From Gorillibacterium timonense (lineage in GTDB: Bacteria > Bacillota > Bacilli > Paenibacillales > NBRC-103111): a DNA stretch of 64,000 nt. Shown here piece after piece: positions 59,401-64,000 of this stretch; positions within the stretch are counted from its first letter, which is position 1; every line of letters starts with the position of its first letter. The notes below the pieces were generated by a model that did not search any database, was not told the DNA's origin, and saw only the letters and a program-made list of their open reading frames with translations. The position numbers and the translations under genes are program-made. The stretch spans positions 62,001-126,000 of the forward strand of contig NZ_LN881723.1 in the NCBI RefSeq assembly GCF_001457415.1, read 5' to 3'.

Positions 59401-59575
59401 TACCGAATACCGGTTGTATTATGCGGCAACTCCGGAAGGGCCGTTTGAATGGAAGGCGAACACGCGGCAGACCGAAATTCTCTACATTACCGGGCTGGGA
59501 AGCGGCAGCTTTTATCTTACCGCCGTGAACGAGAACGGAGAATCCGATCCCTCTGTCATTACAACGGTTCAATAA
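56486..59575 (+). CDS. Class A penicillin-binding protein with fibronectin type III tail
   Basis: The 1029-residue bifunctional enzyme has one N-terminal membrane anchor (about 29-52). A GT51 transglycosylase domain carries AIEDKDFMTHHGVD with the catalytic Glu, GGSTITQQLARRVFL and KIKEMVLALRLE. A transpeptidase domain carries PGSTMKP (SxxK), NQSYN (SxN) and SGKTGST (KTG). After a charged linker come two fibronectin type III-like repeats (about 825-915 and 945-1029) split by a Pro/Thr spacer. It builds wall peptidoglycan outside the membrane. The ATG follows AAGGAGGT. The Fn3 tail probably binds wall or partner proteins. Confidence 0.93.
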   Translation: MSKNRENGSSRFVRGLRLTGKAIWVTFKWTFVVLLLAGFLGGGAVYGYVSAVLKDEPVRSHDEIMKKMSEDAITGYVYFSDDSVIGQLRTEEDRQIASFSDIPLKMQEAVLAIEDKDFMTHHGVDLSGSLRAVKQQVLNESVQTGGSTITQQLARRVFLNLDRDITRKIKEMVLALRLERHMSKDEILTAYLNKVPYGNGSNGYNLYGIKTAAKGIFNVNDLHKLNIAQFAYLAGIPQQPNNFSNYNSKGKPNEERIKDAIDRQKLVLGKMLENQYITDAEYKEALAFDIRKSLAPTKEKAYNTYPFLMIEAEKKAMDILVSIHHPDIDKETNPDLYSEALKEEEINLQRGGYKVYTTINKQIYDSMQVIGKNDENFTPYDKEKGYEQVGAVLLNNKNGAILGMIEGRGYDREQYNHAMQAERQPGSTMKPIAAYLPALEKGAIQPAGVIDDIPVILKDYQKGFHIPENWDHKFHGLVTARVALNQSYNIPAIKLFLNDVGIQEAWNFAKELGINSLTDSDYSAQTGVIGGLAHGVTVEEMTNAYSSIPNGGEFLDAYMIRKIVDAEGNTIYEHTVEPKRVYSEQTAYLMTDMLRTVITDGTAKSIKTLFKHYGEVATSGKTGSTQDDGDAWYMGYTPDITLGVWVGYDDQKYKLSKKTGGTERAKQIWALVMDEVMNKKPDLFPNKTFTQPKGLTKMTVSTLSGKIPNEEVVKAGKLTTDLFNVKYIPQDEDDVLVPIKTIVYNGVNYVAKPETPEEFLTEKLGIKRKESISALLKRISELMAKVSAKDRKPIERYIPVDADMDAPQEVDPRTDDGQNPAPPTGLAMTGGIASAKITFTPSTSTDVVGYRIYRAADMTSYQQITGNVVLAGAPAVFTVTAPGALSAYYVTAVDVVGKESEPSTVVLPGGSTIPDPGDTVTPTPGPGESTNPDSSATPQPAQVPTAPSGITAVREAAGIHLTWTANPSEQNITEYRLYYAATPEGPFEWKANTRQTEILYITGLGSGSFYLTAVNENGESDPSVITTVQ

Positions 59576-59638
59576 AGCACGATTATCAAGTAGAGAAACG
59601 ATGTTCATCAAAGCTTTAGGCAGAGTAAGCAACTCCTC

Positions 59639-59675
59639 AGCCCTTCCCTTCCATGTAGGAAGATGGAAGGGCTTT
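59639..59675 (+). terminator. Terminator after the PBP gene
   Basis: CCCTTCCAT pairs with ATGGAAGGG around a short loop, followed by CTTTGTTTT. Confidence 0.8.
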
Positions 59676-60103
59676 GTTTTGATTATGCCAAAAAGATCGC
59701 TAGCCCTTATGAGCTTCTTTGCTCCTTGGATCAGTAGCCCAAGAGCTGAAGGAAAAACCAGGACAAATCCAGCCAAGAACGAAGACAAGACGTAGCGCTT
59801 CAGCATGTAGGGCGAATAGAGGACCAATTCCGAAGCTTGGTACAGGTAAGGAAGGCTTCCGAGTCTCCCCCACAGAAGAACGGGCCAGAGAAACATCAGG
59901 ATCGTCGACCAATCATTGGGAGACACCACACTCACGACAAGGAGCAGGCCCCAAACACAGGCCCACCACCACCGCATTCCTTTGTAGAGTTACCGGAGAT
60001 GAAGGAGGATTAAGGTACCCCAATGCGTCCTCCGCTCCTTTGCTATTTTGCCTAACTTCAAAGGGAGCTCATTACGTGTTGCGGCCAACACGGGAGTTGT
60101 CAT
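59660..60103 (-). pseudogene. Decayed membrane-protein (permease-like) gene
   Basis: From ATG at 60103 (GAGGATGAG upstream) the frame reads MTTPVLAATRNELPLKLGKI to an in-frame TAA at 59992-59990. It continues in the same frame with LYKGMRWWWACVWGLLLVVS and three to four hydrophobic segments ending about LIQGAKKLIRASDLFG. The rest of the open frame is antisense to the PBP gene. The layout suggests an inactivated, truncated transporter permease. Confidence 0.5.
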
Positions 60104-60236
60104 GATCTCATCCTCGAACATTTCCGCCAGTCGAAAAGTCGCCCCGCTCATTGCTTTTGTCAACCAGTTGACATTCGATAGCCCTCGTTAGGGTATCCTC
60201 CTAGTTCACAGGTAAGGATGGGCGTTCATAAAAATA

Positions 60237-60271
60237 AGCCGCCAGGTTGCGCTTCCCGCAATCTGACGGCT
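60237..60271 (-). terminator. mtnN terminator
   Basis: AGCCGTCAGATTGCG pairs imperfectly with CGCAACCTGGCGGCT and is followed by TATTTTTA on the minus strand. The 60104-60236 stretch before it shows no gene. Confidence 0.7.
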
Positions 60272-60309
60272 AATCGGTTAACTATGAGAATACAGAGGAG
60301 ATCGAGTGC

Positions 60310-61011
60310 TTAAAGCCTCCCCAGAAGCCCCTCGATCATCTGATAAGAATTCTTCGCCGCCTTCTGAGTGAAGGCGGCGTAATTGTCCGGAGCCGATCCG
60401 TCTGCTTTGTCCGACATGGAGCGAATCACGATATACGGTATGCCGTTCATGGCACACACCTGAGCGACACTGGCGCCTTCCATCTCGGCACAGATTCCGT
60501 TCATCTCGCGATGGAGGTTCTCCACCGTATCCCTGTTCGCGACGAATTGATCACCAGACAAAATCCGGCCGCTCTTGATCCGGCGATGGAATCGTTCTTC
60601 TCCGACCTCCAGAGCGACTTGAACGAGCTGCTTATCGGCAGGAAATATCGAGAGCTCTTGATAGGGAATAATGCCTCTCGGGTAACCAAGCGGACTCACA
60701 TCCATATCATGCTGCATGCATTCGACGGAGACAACGACATCTCCGACCTCCAGATCGGGGGCCAGCGCACCTGCCACTCCTGTAAACAGAATGGTTTTTA
60801 CTGCGTACCGATCGATCAGCACCTGCGTACAAATCGCCGCGTTTACCTTCCCCACTCCACACTTGCAGAGGACTACCTGTTTTCCTTGAAAGCGCCCTTC
60901 GTAGAAGGTGATCCCTGCATAGCGGGTGACGCTTGTATCCTTCAAATGCTCATGAAAAAAAGTAACTTCTTCATCCATTGCACCAATTAAGCCGTATTTC
61001 ATCATATCCAC
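60310..61011 (-). CDS. mtnN: 5'-methylthioadenosine/S-adenosylhomocysteine nucleosidase
   Basis: The 233-residue enzyme cleaves methylthioadenosine and S-adenosylhomocysteine to adenine plus the thio-sugar, in methionine salvage and the activated methyl cycle. Landmarks are IGAMDEEVTFF at the start (catalytic Glu), TGVAGALAPDLEVGDVVVS, SGDQFVA, CAEMEGASVAQVC (substrate-binding Met-Glu) and RSMSDKADG with the catalytic Asp. GTG at 61011 is nine bases after GGAGG, and ATG codons at 61005 and 61002 are alternatives. It follows ccpA, whose terminator lies in front of this gene's ribosome binding site. Confidence 0.93.
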   Translation of the reverse strand: MDMMKYGLIGAMDEEVTFFHEHLKDTSVTRYAGITFYEGRFQGKQVVLCKCGVGKVNAAICTQVLIDRYAVKTILFTGVAGALAPDLEVGDVVVSVECMQHDMDVSPLGYPRGIIPYQELSIFPADKQLVQVALEVGEERFHRRIKSGRILSGDQFVANRDTVENLHREMNGICAEMEGASVAQVCAMNGIPYIVIRSMSDKADGSAPDNYAAFTQKAAKNSYQMIEGLLGRL

Positions 61012-61021
61012 TCGTCGTGTC

Positions 61022-61054
61022 CTCCAAAAAAAGAAGGCTCAGCTTAACTGAGCC
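61022..61054 (-). terminator. ccpA terminator
   Basis: GGCTCAG-ttaa-GCTGAGCC overlaps the ccpA stop and is followed by TTCTTTTTTT. The mtnN ribosome binding site GGAGG comes straight after the T-run, so mtnN transcription from ccpA depends on read-through. Confidence 0.8.
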
Positions 61055-62046
61055 ACCGATTTGCGGGTAATGATCTCGTGAGGGAGCACATACTTCGTTT
61101 GCTCCACGCTTTCCTTGTTCATAAGCTTGGTCAACAGCCGCATCGATACCGCACCGATGTCGTACATCGGTTGGGCCGCCGTAGAAAGCGTTGGGCGGAC
61201 CATGGAGGCCATCCGGGAGTTGTCTACGCCGATGATGGAGAAATCCTGCGGAACGCGAAGACCTTCGTCTTGAATCCGATGGATGGCGCCGATTGCCATC
61301 TCGTCCGTCGCGGAGAAGATCGCCGTCGGCCGATCGGCCAAACTAAGGAAGTATCCCATCGCTTCAAATCCGGATTCGTACCGGTAGTTGCCCGCCCGCA
61401 CATAGCTCTCTTGAACAGGGATACCGGCCTGCTCCAACGCTCTCTTGTACCCTTGATAACGGGCAAAGCCGAGAGCCGGGTCCTGAAGCGTACCGCTGAT
61501 CATCGCGATCTTGCGATGCCCTGCGGCGATAAGCACGTTTACGGCGTCAAAAGCGGCCGCTTCGTGGTCGATGTCCACTTCGGGGAGGATGCCCTTGTCA
61601 TCGGACGTGGCGCAAAGCACGATCGGCACATTGGCCGTATTGAACGCTTCCCGATGCTCGTCCGTTACCGTCCCGCCCATGAACAGGAGCCCGTCCACCT
61701 GCTTCTCCAGAAGCGTGTTGATCACGCGGACTTCCTTCTCCTTCTTCTTGTCGGCATTGCAGAGAATGATGTTGTAGTGATACATATTGGCGATATCTTC
61801 AATTCCCCGTGCAACATCAGCAAAGAGATTGTTCGAAATATCCGGGATGACAACGCCTACCGTAGTCGTTTTCTTACTAGCCAGGCCACGCGCCACTGCA
61901 TTGGGGCGATAGCCGAGCCGTTCGATTGCTTCAAAGACCTTCTTGCGGGTCTGTGGCTTCACATTCGGGTTGTTGTTCACAACCCTGGAAACCGTTGCCA
62001 TGGACACTCCCGCTTCGCGGGCTACATCATAGATCGTTACGGTCAC
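61039..62046 (-). CDS. ccpA: Catabolite control protein A
   Basis: The 335-residue LacI/GalR regulator matches B. subtilis CcpA closely. The helix-turn-helix and hinge read [40 protein letters not shown] and [18 protein letters not shown]. The core has [38 protein letters not shown] and the C-terminal [20 protein letters not shown]. With Ser46-phosphorylated HPr it would repress or activate genes at cre sites. GTG at 62046, behind GGAGCGAAG, gives the family N-terminus. ATG 62061 is also open. Confidence 0.95.
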   Translation of the reverse strand: MTVTIYDVAREAGVSMATVSRVVNNNPNVKPQTRKKVFEAIERLGYRPNAVARGLASKKTTTVGVVIPDISNNLFADVARGIEDIANMYHYNIILCNADKKKEKEVRVINTLLEKQVDGLLFMGGTVTDEHREAFNTANVPIVLCATSDDKGILPEVDIDHEAAAFDAVNVLIAAGHRKIAMISGTLQDPALGFARYQGYKRALEQAGIPVQESYVRAGNYRYESGFEAMGYFLSLADRPTAIFSATDEMAIGAIHRIQDEGLRVPQDFSIIGVDNSRMASMVRPTLSTAAQPMYDIGAVSMRLLTKLMNKESVEQTKYVLPHEIITRKSVAQLS

Positions 62047-62190
62047 GTTTCTTCGCTCCATTACTCTATATAATTTGGTTCATTTCGACCTATATTATCG
62101 TAATGATACGACAAAAAAAGGGATTTCGCAACGATTCGGCCGTGCCTTGCCGAAAATCCGCAGCGAATTCCCTCTAATCGGCTGCTTTCC

Positions 62191-62637
62191 TCACCGGTTT
62201 ATTCGGTTTCGGCTGAAAGAGATGATCACGGCGGCAAGCGTCTTGTCTGTCAGTTGAACCAGCTTTTGCTGAATGTCGTCGACCCACTCCTGATCCTCCA
62301 GCGAACGGGCCAGCAAGAGCATATCCAAAAGCTCATTGATCCGTTCCTCAATCAGTCTTCGCACGCCTTCGACTCCAGCCTCTTGCTTCTGTTGAAGCTG
62401 TATGATGCGGGCAATTTCATTCCGCTCGTCGAAGCGCAGATGGATCTTTTCCGGAAGGAGAGCTTTCAATCGCCCCAGCAGACTGACCAAGCAAGGCTTC
62501 ACCGGAGGAAAAATTTCACTGTGATTGCAGGTGTCGCAGATCAGCACCGGTACGTTTTCAATTTCTGCGTTTTTCTTGAAAACAACCGTACTTAACTTCA
62601 ACTCCATCTGATGTCCACAGCTGCATCTTTTATCCAT
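62191..62637 (-). CDS. Zinc-ribbon, coiled-coil protein of unknown function
   Basis: The 148-residue protein starts MDKRCSCGHQMELKLSTVVF with a CxC pair and a second pair in ICDTCNHSEIF, consistent with a YgiT-like zinc ribbon (residues 1-45). The rest is helical with a regular heptad pattern (RIIQLQQKQEAGVEGVRRLI and LLARSLEDQEWVDDIQQKL). ATG at 62637 has GGGAGTGG upstream, and the frame is open to 62697. It probably has a regulatory or structural role. No partner is evident. Confidence 0.65.
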   Translation of the reverse strand: MDKRCSCGHQMELKLSTVVFKKNAEIENVPVLICDTCNHSEIFPPVKPCLVSLLGRLKALLPEKIHLRFDERNEIARIIQLQQKQEAGVEGVRRLIEERINELLDMLLLARSLEDQEWVDDIQQKLVQLTDKTLAAVIISFSRNRINR

Positions 62638-62715
62638 GTTTACCACTCCCGGGTCGTATCGCTCTGCTTCGTTACCCTCTACCATTTCGACCCGCAACCG
62701 TAGAATCCTGCTTGA

Positions 62716-63165
62716 TCAGGAGCGGAATTTGATGGCAGCTTTGAGGCGCGACGCGAGCTTCCGAGCACCGGGAACGGACAGGAGCAGCATGGCCAAAATC
62801 GCACCGATGCCGTCATTGCGGATGTCATGCCAGTCAGGAGAACGACCCGGTACGAACTGCTGATGGTACTCATCTGTCAAGCCGTAGAGGACGCATAGCA
62901 GCACCGCCAGCAGCCTCTCCCACACCGTGAAGGTGCCATTTGAAACCGCCCAGACAAAAGCGAGACCGAGCGCAAAATAGGCAAAGAAGTGGCCCCAGTC
63001 AAACGACTGCATACCCGGAAAGATTTTATCGAAAAAGGGCAGCCAGCTGGAAAGTTCGTCACCCGTGCGGGAAGAGAAGAAAAAGATCGCCGCCATGACC
63101 ACAAGACAAGGCCCGAACCGTAACAGCAGGGGGATAATGGTTTTTTGCAGCTTGTTCTTCTTCAT
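62716..63165 (-). CDS. VanZ family membrane protein
   Basis: The 149-residue protein has four membrane segments and the VanZ signature GLTDEYHQQFVPGRSPDWHDIRNDGIGA near the C-terminus. WGHFFAYFALGLAFVW, with the conserved histidine, is in the second segment. VanZ itself gives low-level teicoplanin resistance by an unknown mechanism, and most homologues have no known phenotype. The start overlaps the ptsI stop (ATGA), so the two genes are coupled. Confidence 0.85.
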   Translation of the reverse strand: MKKNKLQKTIIPLLLRFGPCLVVMAAIFFFSSRTGDELSSWLPFFDKIFPGMQSFDWGHFFAYFALGLAFVWAVSNGTFTVWERLLAVLLCVLYGLTDEYHQQFVPGRSPDWHDIRNDGIGAILAMLLLSVPGARKLASRLKAAIKFRS

Positions 63166-64000
63166 GTCGGCGCCTCCTCCGTAAGGGGTTGTCTCGGCTG
63201 CTCCCAGGCGAGCGATAGCTTCTGCCGGACTTCTGCCGCCGTCTTGCAGCGAAGGGCGTCCGTCAAAACTTCCTCACAGCGGGCGGCAACACAATCGAGA
63301 AGCGCCTTCTTCACGGGTAGACAGGATTGAACCGACATGCTGATCTCCCGGATGCCAAGACCCAGCCAGATCGGAAGGGCGAGCGGATCGCCTGCCATCT
63401 CCCCGCAAACGCCGACAGGAATGCCCGCATCGGAAGCCGCTTGCGCCGTATTGCGGATCAGACGCAGCACAGCAGGATGATAAGGCTCGTATAGTGGCGC
63501 GACCGCTTCGTTCATCCGGTCCACGGCCAGTACATATTGAACGAGATCGTTCGTGCCGATGCTGAAGAAATCCACTTCCTGGGCAAGAAGATCGGCGAGC
63601 AGCGCCGCTGCGGGAACTTCGATCATGATGCCGACCGGGATGTCCCCATCAAACGGGATTTGTTCCTCATGCAGCTCTTGCTTCACCTCTTCGATGACGT
63701 CTCTCGCCTCTCTCAGCTCGTCGAGAGAGCCGACCATCGGCAATAGCAGGCGGATGGGGCCATGCGCCCCCGCGCGCAGGATGGCTCGCAGCTGAATCCG
63801 GAACAGGTCCTTGCGAGCGAGCAAGATCCGCACCGCTCGGAGACCGAGAGAAGGATTATCCTCCTCGGGGAGCGCGATGTAGCTGATCGCCTTGTCGCCG
63901 CCGATATCGAGCGCTCGGAAGACGAGGGGATTCCCTCCGTGCCGCACCACCGCTTCCCGGTAGATGCGGTATTGCTCCTCTTCGCTCGGTACCGCGCTGC
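63162..64000 (-). CDS. ptsI: Phosphotransferase system enzyme I, C-terminal part
   Basis: The visible 279 residues are the PEP-binding TIM-barrel domain of enzyme I, and the gene runs off the right edge. FRALDIGGDKAISYIALPEEDNPSLGLRAVR is the domain's hallmark. LLLPMVGSLDELREARDVIEEVKQEL, GIMIEVPAAALLADLLAQEVDFFSIGTNDLVQYVLAVDR and GVCGEMAGDPLALPIWLGLGIREISMS (active-site Cys-Gly-Glu) follow. It transfers phosphate from PEP to HPr. The usual ptsH partner is not visible. The only HPr-like gene in the window, at 12465, lacks His15. Confidence 0.93.
   Translation of the reverse strand, partial: SAVPSEEEQYRIYREAVVRHGGNPLVFRALDIGGDKAISYIALPEEDNPSLGLRAVRILLARKDLFRIQLRAILRAGAHGPIRLLLPMVGSLDELREARDVIEEVKQELHEEQIPFDGDIPVGIMIEVPAAALLADLLAQEVDFFSIGTNDLVQYVLAVDRMNEAVAPLYEPYHPAVLRLIRNTAQAASDAGIPVGVCGEMAGDPLALPIWLGLGIREISMSVQSCLPVKKALLDCVAARCEEVLTDALRCKTAAEVRQKLSLAWEQPRQPLTEEAPT

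Noticed and set aside
59285..59977. Intact 230-residue membrane protein gene
   Set aside because: The C-terminal half is antisense to the PBP gene and terminator, and coding sequence continues upstream past an in-frame stop, so it is better read as a pseudogene.
61078..62073. 331-codon open frame antisense to ccpA
   Set aside because: The opposite strand encodes a full, strongly conserved CcpA, and the antisense product resembles nothing and lacks a start signal.

Overview
This window is chromosomal DNA from a low-GC-lineage Gram-positive bacterium with fairly GC-rich DNA. It is most likely a member of the Paenibacillaceae (Paenibacillus or Cohnella-like). The evidence is the set of Bacillales core genes (ylbF, ylbG, ylaN, rpsD next to tyrS, ccpA, a tyrosine T-box leader), strong AGGAGG ribosome binding sites, and a class A penicillin-binding protein with fibronectin type III repeats.

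Host part, left (1-15762): a truncated unknown gene, ylbG, an asparaginase II family gene, ylbF, a translationally coupled XPB-type helicase pair, a secreted CAP-domain protein, an M20 amidohydrolase, a SEDS (FtsW/RodA/SpoVE) protein, an Asp23 family protein, a calcium/proton antiporter, ylaN, a short HPr-like protein lacking the catalytic histidine, a GAF-GGDEF diguanylate cyclase, and rpsD with a structured leader. Host part, right (54471-64000): the displaced rpsD terminator, tyrS with its T-box, a class A PBP, a permease pseudogene, mtnN, ccpA, a zinc-ribbon protein, a VanZ-like protein and the 3' part of ptsI.

Between them lies a complete-looking 38.7 kb prophage (15744-54470), inserted exactly at the 3' end of rpsD. 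A 19-bp core repeat (cgaattctacagccgttaa) marks both ends. The phage end next to rpsD supplies a new terminator, and the original one now sits beyond attR. Nearly all phage genes lie on the minus strand and read as one path from the lysogeny switch towards attL. The early and replication block (51.8-37 kb) holds a Cro-like regulator, AbrB with a zinc ribbon, DUF2800 nuclease, DUF2815 ssDNA-binding protein, MazG-like protein, PolA-type polymerase, DUF3310, SNF2 helicase, orphan methyltransferase, VapE-like primase-helicase, an iteron cluster that may be the replication origin, VRR-NUC, a second SNF2 helicase and a sigma-like late regulator. An AT-rich two-gene cargo module flanked by terminators follows. 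The packaging and virion block (34.9-16 kb) holds terS, terL, a P22-like portal, scaffold, N4-gp56-type capsid, adaptor, a predicted glycosidase tailspike, a gp10-like stabilisation protein, ejection proteins, holin and endolysin. There is no tape measure, sheath or long-tail gene, so the phage is probably podovirus-like. CI-like repressor, ImmA-like peptidase and integrase lie on the plus strand at the attR end.

The most interesting observation is a textbook-like -1 ribosomal frameshift signal (GGGAAAC, then stop, then a 7-bp all-GC hairpin after a 6-nt spacer). It would fuse a lytic transglycosylase domain, which has no ribosome binding site of its own, to the C-terminus of a putative ejection protein. 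Other points of interest are the cargo module, the iteron array, integrase arm-site-like repeats that overlap the integrase 3' end, a LexA-like box before the integrase gene, and a possible short RNA in the lysogeny switch.
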